Of a stretch of DNA of 48,459 nucleotides, positions 15,791 through 24,098 are shown one piece after another. Source of the DNA: Fimimonas sp963619835 (GTDB lineage: Bacteria > Bacillota > Clostridia > Christensenellales > CAG-314); assembly GCA_963619835.1 (NCBI GenBank), contig CAVEYD010000006.1, forward strand, positions 1 to 48,459, given 5' to 3'. The notes beneath the pieces are model-generated. The model ran no database searches. It saw nothing but the letters and a program-made list of their open reading frames with translations, and was not told the DNA's origin. A program made the position numbers and the translations under genes. Every line of letters begins with the position of its first letter. Position 1 is the stretch's first letter.

Positions 15791-18700
15791 TTACACTACC
15801 AAGCTAAAGACTGTGTCTGTGCCAAACGAACCATCACTGTAAAGCGAATAAGTTGTTGACGTACATGTTAAACTTGTTACTTGAAGTAAGTCGTCTAATT
15901 CAAATGTGAGAGTGTGAGTTGAAAATTCGATTGTTACAACTTGACCATTGACTGTGTAAGTACCGTCTTGTGTGGCAAGTTCGCAGCTGTACTTGTGATC
16001 CGGTGCATCGTCTCCCGTTGCATTGTCGTGACCGACAGAAACTGACTTGCAAACAACTTTACCGTCCGAAAACTCAAAAGTTGTTGTTGCTTTGTAGCCT
16101 GTGGATGACTCGTAGTCGCAGAAATAAGTGTAAGTTGAAGTAAATGACTTTCCGCTTAAAACCGCATTGCCGACTGCAACATTCTGTTTGACTAAGGTTG
16201 CATTTTGGATTGTGAACACTTCGATTGTGTCATCACTCCAAACAACATACAAATAATTGCCGTTTGTTAGCATGTAAGCACCGTTTTTTGTTGCCATCGT
16301 GATTGTTCCAAATCCGTCAAGTTGTACTGCCGTTTCATCATAAGTGTAAGTGCCACGTAAACCGTCGGCAACAACTAATGTGCCTTTGCTCCACGACGTT
16401 ACGCGAACAACTAAACCATCGGCAATTTCAAATTCCACGTTGTCAGTGTCTAAAGCGCCGCTGATTACGTTGGGTATGAATAACGAAACAATCTTTCCTT
16501 GTTGGTAAATGTAGGACGGAGAGCTTGAGCCGACCTTGGCAACTTTTACGATACCGTCGGTTGCTGACGTGATTGTGTCTGCCGAAATGTAGGACGTTCC
16601 GTTGATTGTTCCCGAATAGGTCAATTTTGCAATCAAGTCGTTTAAAAACTCTACTTTTAGCGAAAGATTTTGTGCACCGTTACTTACTTTTGCAACAATG
16701 TTGCCCGATTGATCTAACAAGTACGACCCGCTGAATGTTGTGCCGTTGTCGAAAGAGGCAATTCCGTAACTGTCTAACAATAATGTTATGCTGTCGCCTA
16801 TAACAGTTTTGTAAGTTTTGTTTGCAAAAGATTCGTCCTTGTAGACAGAATCTAAAACCTGCACAACGTAGTCAGCCGTTACAACGTTTCCGCCAACTTC
16901 CAAATTGATTGACAACTTGTAAAGTCCTGCTTGGTTAAACTTGACGCAGCTTGTGTCGACAACAAGCTTGCCGTTGGATGCCGCCTTTTTCATGTCGTTT
17001 ACCGACAATGTGCCGTTTGCCGTTGTAATTTCGATATTTTTAAGCAAACTGTTTTTGCCGTCGGTAGATTTTTGAGCACCGATTGACAATGTTTTGAAGT
17101 TGACCAATGCTCCATCGACAATTTTTTGATTGGTAAGTTTGTTGCCGATTAGCTTAGTGTTGCCATTGTCCTTTACGGTTAAAACGTTGAGTAGATCCGC
17201 AACATAAAACTCGATGAAACTTCCTTGTTCGTAGGATGTGGGAGCATCGGTAAATGTTGCTTTGACAACCGAATTAGCTTGAGTGTAGGTTAAATTTACT
17301 ATCGTGTTTGTGGATGATGTTGCAGTAAAGTCAACATAGCCTGTGCCGTAACCGTCCAAGAACAAAACAACGTCGTTTCCGTAAGTGTAGTAACCGAAAA
17401 GTGTATCTTTTGAAGCAACTTCAAATGTGTTTGCCGAGTCGTTTAGAGTGAACTTGTAGCTGTAATAATTGGAATCTTCGGTGTTGTAGACAAACAATAT
17501 TTTGTTTTTGTGGTCTATTCCACCGTTTTTCATACTTGAAAGTTCGTACGTGCCTAATTTGAAAACTTGTGTTGCTTCACCGCTTTTAATGAGAGAAACA
17601 CCTTCGTACTTATCGAAAGACAGCGTTGCTTGCTTGCCGTCAAACGTGCCTGTGAAAGTTTTGTTTGCAAAAATCTTGTCGTCGGTTGCCGTTTCGCGTT
17701 TTCCGTAGATGGTACTTGACAACTTGTAAGTTTCGGTTTTTCCGTTGTAGGTAAGTGTTACGTATTTTACGGTTACTTGCTTGGTTTTGCCTTCTTCGTC
17801 GGTAGTTTCTTCCAGTTTTTCTTCGGTAGAAATACTGCCGTACCCCCAAGCAACAGAATAAATTGTGTCGGAAGATGTCTTTTCCTTTAGTGTAACATCC
17901 AAAACAAAAGTTTTTTCTTCGTTTTGCGCATTAGTTAAGGTAAACGTTTCCAACGTAAAACCTGTGTTTGTTCCCTTTAAGACGTGTTGCGACAAACTGC
18001 TTAGTTGATAGTAAGTGCCGTCGTCCGTATTCCACAAGTTAGACTTGAAATATACCATTGGTCTACGAACATCGGAAAATCCCATTTTTATTGAGTTGTC
18101 CGGATCCAAAATCATTACACCGTCTTGATAGTACAAAGTGTAAATGTTTGGTCCTATTTTTGCAGAAAGCGTGTTTTGATCAACTGCTCCGATAATTGTG
18201 CCTTTTTGTCCGTTTACTTCAAAAGACAAGTCTAAATTCATGATCATGTCTTTTAGTACTTCGGACTTTTTGCCTTCTTCAACGTAACCGTCTTCGTCCG
18301 TTGTGGAATCAGAGCCGATGGTTTTCATTAAAGTTTTGTACTCACCGACAAGGTTTTTGTCTAAAACAGTGACTTTGGCACTGCGCTTTACTCCGTTGTA
18401 GTTGATTTTTACAGAATAAATACCTGCATTGAACACATCAACGTAACCGCTTACCATGTCACTTGTTACAGGAACGGCAACGTTGTCTACGGAAATTGTA
18501 AATAAATCTGTTGTGTAAATTGTTTGATCGGTAAAAACAACCATGTTGTTTGCCGTTACCGTTATGGTGGACGCTACTGCAACATTGAAAGTCAATTCGA
18601 CAGGAGCGTTTTCAGGACCATCGACATAGACAGACAATTTTACTTGCTGAACTCCCTTTGTAGATAAATCTACATTGTTTTCAACTTTTACGTAGCAATC

Positions 18701-20608
18701 GAGCGGTCCTGCCTCACTTGCGTTTTGGGTAAGTTTTAGCGGAGTGTTTCCACCGTTGCGGTAGAGAATTACGTTGGACAACGGATTGTAAGTTGCCACG
18801 TCCGTGCCAATGTTGACCAAATCGCTAATGACTGACAAATCGTAAGTGTTTTTGACAACTAAGTAGTTGATTGTTTGAGAAATTGTTTCATATTCCGGCT
18901 GTCCGGCTGTGCCTAAAACGTTGGATGAGTACTTGACTGTTGCCGTAACGGGACAAGTGCTACCTGCAACGGAAAAATCTATCGAGGAATAATTGATGTA
19001 CTGATCGATATTTGTGATGCGTACTCCGTTTACAATCACTTCAAAATCGTTTGAAAAGTCGTAAGAATACTTGTCTGTGCCAACTTTAATTTTGACTTCA
19101 TTAGACTTTGCTCGAATAATCGCACCGTTTTTTACAGTTACGTTTGCCGTATCGGTAAAGCCGTTGTAAGTTAGTGTGACGGGGTAAACTCCTGCGGTAA
19201 TGTAATTTACCGATCCGCTTAACATTTCCGTTGAGACGGCAATTTGATCGCCATCGTCGACGATACTGAACAATGTTGTCAAGTCAATTGCTTGAGAATT
19301 GACGTAAACCGTTGTGTCGGTGTGGGTAATAAACACGGGGAGCGAATCGACAATTGAAACGTTTGTAGGCAACGTGTAATTTAACGTGCCGTCTTCGTTG
19401 TAGTTGTAGATTAACTTTACTTGATAAGTGCCGACGGCATCCGAAAGTGCCGATAAATCAAGCATCGTTTCCTTAACCGGCGTAATTACGTCATCAACAT
19501 ACAAGGTGAACAATGTCGTGAAATCGAAAGAATCTTTTTGTTCTGCCGTGATACTGAGTGTTGGATAGTTGACAACTGCCGATGCCACAACGTGCGAGAC
19601 AACTTGCACTGCTACGCTTTTACTTGTTCCGTAAAGCGACAATGAAACGTTGTAAGTGCCTTCGTCTGTTTGCACGTTGTTTGTTAGCATGTCATTTGTT
19701 ACCACTACTTGCGTGCCGTCGACATAAGCCGTAAACAATGAAGCATAGTCGTAAAGCTTAACTCTTGCCGAATTTAACGTGATACTTTCCGTCTGCGACG
19801 AAAGATTGACAACACTCTTGCTGACAACTACCGGACAAGCGACCGATTTACCTTCGTAAGTGCAATAAACATACCCTTTGCCTTGTTCGGTTGGAACTTG
19901 GCTAATATCTATTGCGGAATCGGGAATTGTTGTTAGCTTTCCGTTGACACGCAAAGTAAAAAGCGATGTATAATCAAAGCTATCTCGATTGGCCGACTTG
20001 ATAGACAAAGATGCCTTGTTTGTTTTTAGCTCAATTTGATCTTCGACAATAACTGTTAAGCTTTTTGCCACTCCGTGAAAGTTTACCACATAGGCATATG
20101 TTCCCTTTTGAGACAAAACGCCGTTTGAGATCATATCGGCGGTAATTTTGGCAAGTTCACCATCGATGTATGCCGAAAAATACTGTAAAAAGTCGTGATC
20201 GGCAACTTCGGTTGGTTTTAGTGATATACTGCGCTTGGACAAATTAAGCTCGTATACTGTGCTTATAACAACAATGTTTGCCGTTGCCATCTTGCCTTGG
20301 TAAGTGCAAGTAATTACGCCACCGCTTGTTGTGTTGAAGTTGGTGCTGTCCAAAGTGTAGCCTGACCATACTTTTTGATTGCCCTTGTAAACAACAAACA
20401 GTTCCGAAAAATCGAAACTGTTTGTTAAAATGTCACTTTGCAAATAAAACGTGCCCTCTGAATAGTACTTACTTGAAGTGTTTACGTTGACGGTAACTTC
20501 AAGCTCGATTGGCTTTTCAATAGGCTTGTCTTGGTCGCAAGAAACAAATGCAAGGGATAAAAACGAAAGTACGAGTACAAGCACGAACAACCACTTGTTT
20601 GTCTTCAT
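15791..20608 (-). CDS. Giant surface lipoprotein with tandem Ig-like modules
   Basis: A 1605-residue predicted lipoprotein: basic N-terminus, hydrophobic core, then LAFVSC with the lipidated Cys at 24. From about residue 35 to 770 there are roughly nine related modules of 75-95 residues, with the recurring pattern of a 'DYxSLFTxYVDG' strand, a 'VTxDML' strand, and 'GTYxVxLxYxG' closing into a short hydrophobic strand, i.e. bacterial Ig-like folds. The second half contains a different repeated element, typically Y-x-Y-(G/D)-(N/E), a hydrophobic triplet, then LDGYG, LDSYG or LDGFG (for example VVLFLDGYGTG, ITLLLDSYGIASF, AVQLDGFGTI), probably a beta-sandwich unit. No enzyme motif is seen. It starts 19 bases after the preceding lipoprotein gene with its own GGAG site, so the two are co-transcribed. 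Adhesin or polymer binding is an inference from architecture. Confidence 0.8.
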   Translation of the reverse strand: MKTNKWLFVLVLVLSFLSLAFVSCDQDKPIEKPIELEVTVNVNTSSKYYSEGTFYLQSDILTNSFDFSELFVVYKGNQKVWSGYTLDSTNFNTTSGGVITCTYQGKMATANIVVISTVYELNLSKRSISLKPTEVADHDFLQYFSAYIDGELAKITADMISNGVLSQKGTYAYVVNFHGVAKSLTVIVEDQIELKTNKASLSIKSANRDSFDYTSLFTLRVNGKLTTIPDSAIDISQVPTEQGKGYVYCTYEGKSVACPVVVSKSVVNLSSQTESITLNSARVKLYDYASLFTAYVDGTQVVVTNDMLTNNVQTDEGTYNVSLSLYGTSKSVAVQVVSHVVASAVVNYPTLSITAEQKDSFDFTTLFTLYVDDVITPVKETMLDLSALSDAVGTYQVKLIYNYNEDGTLNYTLPTNVSIVDSLPVFITHTDTTVYVNSQAIDLTTLFSIVDDGDQIAVSTEMLSGSVNYITAGVYPVTLTYNGFTDTANVTVKNGAIIRAKSNEVKIKVGTDKYSYDFSNDFEVIVNGVRITNIDQYINYSSIDFSVAGSTCPVTATVKYSSNVLGTAGQPEYETISQTINYLVVKNTYDLSVISDLVNIGTDVATYNPLSNVILYRNGGNTPLKLTQNASEAGPLDCYVKVENNVDLSTKGVQQVKLSVYVDGPENAPVELTFNVAVASTITVTANNMVVFTDQTIYTTDLFTISVDNVAVPVTSDMVSGYVDVFNAGIYSVKINYNGVKRSAKVTVLDKNLVGEYKTLMKTIGSDSTTDEDGYVEEGKKSEVLKDMIMNLDLSFEVNGQKGTIIGAVDQNTLSAKIGPNIYTLYYQDGVMILDPDNSIKMGFSDVRRPMVYFKSNLWNTDDGTYYQLSSLSQHVLKGTNTGFTLETFTLTNAQNEEKTFVLDVTLKEKTSSDTIYSVAWGYGSISTEEKLEETTDEEGKTKQVTVKYVTLTYNGKTETYKLSSTIYGKRETATDDKIFANKTFTGTFDGKQATLSFDKYEGVSLIKSGEATQVFKLGTYELSSMKNGGIDHKNKILFVYNTEDSNYYSYKFTLNDSANTFEVASKDTLFGYYTYGNDVVLFLDGYGTGYVDFTATSSTNTIVNLTYTQANSVVKATFTDAPTSYEQGSFIEFYVADLLNVLTVKDNGNTKLIGNKLTNQKIVDGALVNFKTLSIGAQKSTDGKNSLLKNIEITTANGTLSVNDMKKAASNGKLVVDTSCVKFNQAGLYKLSINLEVGGNVVTADYVVQVLDSVYKDESFANKTYKTVIGDSITLLLDSYGIASFDNGTTFSGSYLLDQSGNIVAKVSNGAQNLSLKVEFLNDLIAKLTYSGTINGTSYISADTITSATDGIVKVAKVGSSSPSYIYQQGKIVSLFIPNVISGALDTDNVEFEIADGLVVRVTSWSKGTLVVADGLRGTYTYDETAVQLDGFGTITMATKNGAYMLTNGNYLYVVWSDDTIEVFTIQNATLVKQNVAVGNAVLSGKSFTSTYTYFCDYESSTGYKATTTFEFSDGKVVCKSVSVGHDNATGDDAPDHKYSCELATQDGTYTVNGQVVTIEFSTHTLTFELDDLLQVTSLTCTSTTYSLYSDGSFGTDTVFSLVV

Positions 20609-20627
20609 TTTTTTCTCCTAAAGATAC

Positions 20628-23600
20628 TTATTTGTTGAGTGCCCAGTCGCCGTTTTTGTAGATGTAGCACCAGAAGTATCTGCTGTAGTTGTTTTCGAAT
20701 ACGATCATTGTTTCACCGTTGGTGAAAGTAATGTATCTGTTGCTTCTGTCGGCTACGTCAAGATCGTCGGGAGCTGCTGTGCTGTTGCCCGTCGAAAGTG
20801 TGTAACCTGCTTCGCCCATCTTTTCGACAAGATCGTTGTAAACCTTTTTGTAAGCTGCTTCCGTAATGACGCTGTTGTCGTCTACATCGCTTACCGAGAA
20901 CGTCATTGTGATGTAATCGATGTAAAGCGGATTATCTTCGGTTGAGCCGGCTGCATCTTTGTAGTCGAAGAAAATGTTGAGTGTGTCGCCAAATACGTCA
21001 ATAAATGTTGTGGGAGCAGGAATGTTTGCATAAGCATCGCTGCCGAATACACGATCCATTACGTAGGAAGCTTGGAATTTGAATAGCAAATCGTAGTCAA
21101 TGTGTTCGCCTGTGCCGTCTGCACCCGGGCAAGAAACACCGGTGATGGGGTTAACTGCACCTTTACACAATGTGCTATGATGGTAGTAGTAATCCTTGAT
21201 GTAAATATCTTCCCAAGTTTGCGGAACTTGACGAGCAACGTAACCATTGAACACAGAATCTTCGATTGTGGTTTCTCCGATAGCATAATACTTGGTTGTT
21301 ACATAACCCGAACCTGTGCCATAATCGTAAGGATAAACACTTTGCAACAAGTTGCCACTGTCGTCAACCACGATTGTAAGTTGGTTGGTTGTACCGGCTT
21401 CAGCACTAGAAACATAGTTATACATGGAAATTTGCTTTGCAACGTCCTTTGTGATGGATGTGTCGTAAAGAACAAACTTGTACTGATAGTGCCAATTTTC
21501 GTAGTCATCGTCCGGATTGATTATTGTACGACCGCTGTACTTAAAGATGCTTGTGTCAAAATCAAATTGAGGAATAATACTTGTGAGACTGCCCGTAAAG
21601 TGCTTTACACCGACAAGCGCTGCTTGAGTATCGTTGATTTTGCCGTAAGCAAATTGCTCGAAGTAGCCGTCAAATTGCTTGTAGCCTGACCATGAAGTTG
21701 AATAGGACTTGCCGTCCATGGTTGCCGTGTACTGAATTGTTGTGTTTTGCAAAACTGCATTTTCGGTAACAAAACCTTGTGAACCGACAGTACCTGTTTC
21801 GGAAGTTGCGTTTTGAACGGAGGAAAGAGATTCCGGAGCTTTTACGGTAACTACAGAATCGCTACTTGATGAGCCTTCAATTTCGTACTCGTCGGAATCG
21901 ATCCATGCGGAGTAAGTTGAAGTGTCGGTTGCTGTATAGGTGTAGTTTTTAGACGACTTAATTTTTGCAATTGCTTGATCAAGATAGCCGTAAGCTTGAC
22001 CGGGTTCGTCCTTGGTTGCCTTGGTGTAAGGTGAAAGTTGTTCGACCTTGGCTGTTCCTACTTCGGTGAAGTGCATCTTGAATTGTGTGTAGGTGTAGTA
22101 CTCGATGCTATCGCCTTCGTACGGGTTGCCTTCGTCGTCGGTACCTTGAGAATAATGCTCTGCCTTGTAGGTTTCGCAAATGATGCCGACAATGTGTCCG
22201 TTAGAACTTGTGACTTCGTCACCACTCTTTTCACATTCGTTTGCGGCAACTACAAAATACAATTTGTCGATAATGTCGTCGCTAGAAAGCATCGGGGTTA
22301 GGTAGTAGCAAATATAGGTGAGCATGTATCTTGCTTCCAAACCGTCGTCGGTGTTCATATCGGCTTGCGAATTGTACTTGTACTTGAAAGCGGCAAGCTT
22401 ACTGTAAGAACCTTGATCATCGGCAAACTCTGACAAGTCAAGATCGGATGCAGGCTCAAAGTCTTCTACAGGAAAACTGCCCATGTGATTCCACAAGTGT
22501 TGCGAATCCCATGAAAGAGGAATACTTCTGTAATCGGTGTACAATTTTTGTGCGGCTACATTGTTTTTGTTGATGTAATCCTTGTACATAACGGCAATTT
22601 CTTTACCGTTTACAAGACGTTTTTCGCCTTTGGAATAACGTTGAGTGGATACAACTTTGCTTCCTTTTGCATTCCACGAACCTGTCCACTTACCTTCTTC
22701 CATCGTAACGGACATTTCGTAACTGGTTGTGTCAACATTACCGCTAACTTGTTGCACGATATCGTCCAACGTGCCTGTTGCTTTGATGGATGCACTGCCT
22801 ACTTCGGCAATCATGTCGGATGTGAGAGCAATGTTGTCCGAGTTGACAACGGGAGATCCGCTTACGTTTTCGCGGTGAAGGGTGATTGTTGCGGTTGCTT
22901 TGATAAGGGGATTGTCCTTAAGAGTGGCAGTAACAGTTACAACTGTGGGCCATGGAACGTTTTTAGCAAACTTCAATTCTTTTTCGCCATCTGCTACGTC
23001 AACGATTTGTGCATAGTCGGAGTCGACCGAATACACTACTTCGCCATTGTCGGATGCAAACGAGCTGATTTTTGCAGTGTCGTTTACTGCGTACAAGTCG
23101 GTTTTTCCGCTTAGGTTAAGTGTTACTGTTCTTTTTGCGGCAACCGTAAACGTTTTTGAACCATAGGAAAGCCCGTCTGCCGACGTGAATTTTACAACAA
23201 CAGTTGTTTCCGTATCGGGAGATTCGGCAACACTAAGAACGTTTTTGGAACGGTTGAAAGATAAAATCCCTTCCTTGTCGAAAGAAACAGTGTAGTTTCC
23301 TGCAGGGGTAATTGTGAGCGTTGCAGATTGTCCTACGTCAAGCGTGTATCTATCGGCAGAAATAACCAAACTTTCTTCCGGCTCTTGAGCCTTAATTGTT
23401 AGTTCAGCTGTTCCCTTTGCGACGGTGTCGCCTGTGGTGATTGCAGTGATAACTACTTTTTTATCTTGCAAATCGGCCTTTTTAACTGTGATTTTTAAAC
23501 CTTCGATTTGGACGTATTCGGAATCGGCATCGGAAACAGTTAAAAAAGCTTCGTTTTCCGACAAAGCATTGAAGTTGCCATTAACCATTACCATTACGCG

Positions 23601-23756
23601 AGCAGATTCGCCAATCGAAAGTGTCTCGGGATTGCAAATTACCATTATAGAAGTTTCGTTACCGTCTTTTTCGCAAGCAACAAGCACTAAACTTGTGATA
23701 GCGATGACAGCTAAAACTATAATGGCAAGCATTTTAGTCTTTTTTGTTAGTTTCAT
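20628..23756 (-). CDS. Large Ig-domain lipoprotein
   Basis: A 1042-residue predicted lipoprotein (LVLVAC, Cys 28). The start at 23756 is supported by a strong AAGGAGG site; the open frame extends 30 codons further upstream without support. Residues 35-300 resemble three Ig-like (Big_2-type) modules, each with a LSIGES-, LDVGQS- or LYAVND-type opening strand and a closing K..TVT.TA-type strand. The remaining 700 residues are aromatic- and serine-rich, beta-predicted, and share a layout with the 24099-26552 product: a QxIxxIxxxxxYTxT segment, a large domain with an IF..... pattern, and a conserved RQVPQTW motif before the C-terminal domain. No catalytic motif is recognised. It may start a separate transcription unit because 342 bases separate it from the gene upstream. 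Confidence 0.75.
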   Translation of the reverse strand: MKLTKKTKMLAIIVLAVIAITSLVLVACEKDGNETSIMVICNPETLSIGESARVMVMVNGNFNALSENEAFLTVSDADSEYVQIEGLKITVKKADLQDKKVVITAITTGDTVAKGTAELTIKAQEPEESLVISADRYTLDVGQSATLTITPAGNYTVSFDKEGILSFNRSKNVLSVAESPDTETTVVVKFTSADGLSYGSKTFTVAAKRTVTLNLSGKTDLYAVNDTAKISSFASDNGEVVYSVDSDYAQIVDVADGEKELKFAKNVPWPTVVTVTATLKDNPLIKATATITLHRENVSGSPVVNSDNIALTSDMIAEVGSASIKATGTLDDIVQQVSGNVDTTSYEMSVTMEEGKWTGSWNAKGSKVVSTQRYSKGEKRLVNGKEIAVMYKDYINKNNVAAQKLYTDYRSIPLSWDSQHLWNHMGSFPVEDFEPASDLDLSEFADDQGSYSKLAAFKYKYNSQADMNTDDGLEARYMLTYICYYLTPMLSSDDIIDKLYFVVAANECEKSGDEVTSSNGHIVGIICETYKAEHYSQGTDDEGNPYEGDSIEYYTYTQFKMHFTEVGTAKVEQLSPYTKATKDEPGQAYGYLDQAIAKIKSSKNYTYTATDTSTYSAWIDSDEYEIEGSSSSDSVVTVKAPESLSSVQNATSETGTVGSQGFVTENAVLQNTTIQYTATMDGKSYSTSWSGYKQFDGYFEQFAYGKINDTQAALVGVKHFTGSLTSIIPQFDFDTSIFKYSGRTIINPDDDYENWHYQYKFVLYDTSITKDVAKQISMYNYVSSAEAGTTNQLTIVVDDSGNLLQSVYPYDYGTGSGYVTTKYYAIGETTIEDSVFNGYVARQVPQTWEDIYIKDYYYHHSTLCKGAVNPITGVSCPGADGTGEHIDYDLLFKFQASYVMDRVFGSDAYANIPAPTTFIDVFGDTLNIFFDYKDAAGSTEDNPLYIDYITMTFSVSDVDDNSVITEAAYKKVYNDLVEKMGEAGYTLSTGNSTAAPDDLDVADRSNRYITFTNGETMIVFENNYSRYFWCYIYKNGDWALNK

Positions 23757-24098
23757 ACCTTTTCCTCCTTGTTGTGCAACAGTCGATGCGGTTACACAAA
23801 CACTTGTGTGTAGATTTTGGGGGACTACACTGAATATTTTACTCAAAAGTTTTGTGAACTTGTGAAAAATATCTTTTGTTGTTCTTGTGCCGTTAAAAAA
23901 ATTAACGACACAAGATTTTTTTTGTAATTTTACCTACAATTTTCGCAAGATTTTTACGTGTTTAGCAACTTTAAACTTTGTAGTTTTTAAGTTGTCTGTA
24001 AAATTATCTTGCATTTTGGGGTATTTACAAATTTTTGTTGATTTGTAAGATTTTTGCAAAAATACTTGCATTTTGAGTTGCAATTTTTTAACTTGCAA
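23757..24098. other. 342-base intergenic region between two lipoprotein genes
   Basis: AT-rich DNA without an ORF of note. A hairpin right at the end of the upstream gene (GTTGCAA 24077-24083 with TTGCAAC 24093-24099) may mark its mRNA end. A possible promoter for the next gene is TAAAAT (23836-23841) with a TTCACA box at 19 bp (23861-23866), a weak fit. CTTGCATTTTG occurs twice, 56 bases apart (24009, 24065). A second, much stronger hairpin is listed separately. Confidence 0.4.
23883..23923 (+). terminator. Strong hairpin with T8 tail in plus-strand orientation
   Basis: CTTGTG.CGTTAA (23884-23896) pairs with TTAACG.CACAAG (23902-23914) with one mismatch, around an A5 loop, and is followed by eight T. 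Its shape is that of a rho-independent terminator for plus-strand transcription, although every gene for 15 kb on either side is on the minus strand. On the minus strand it would be an RNA hairpin with no U tract. Confidence 0.6.
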
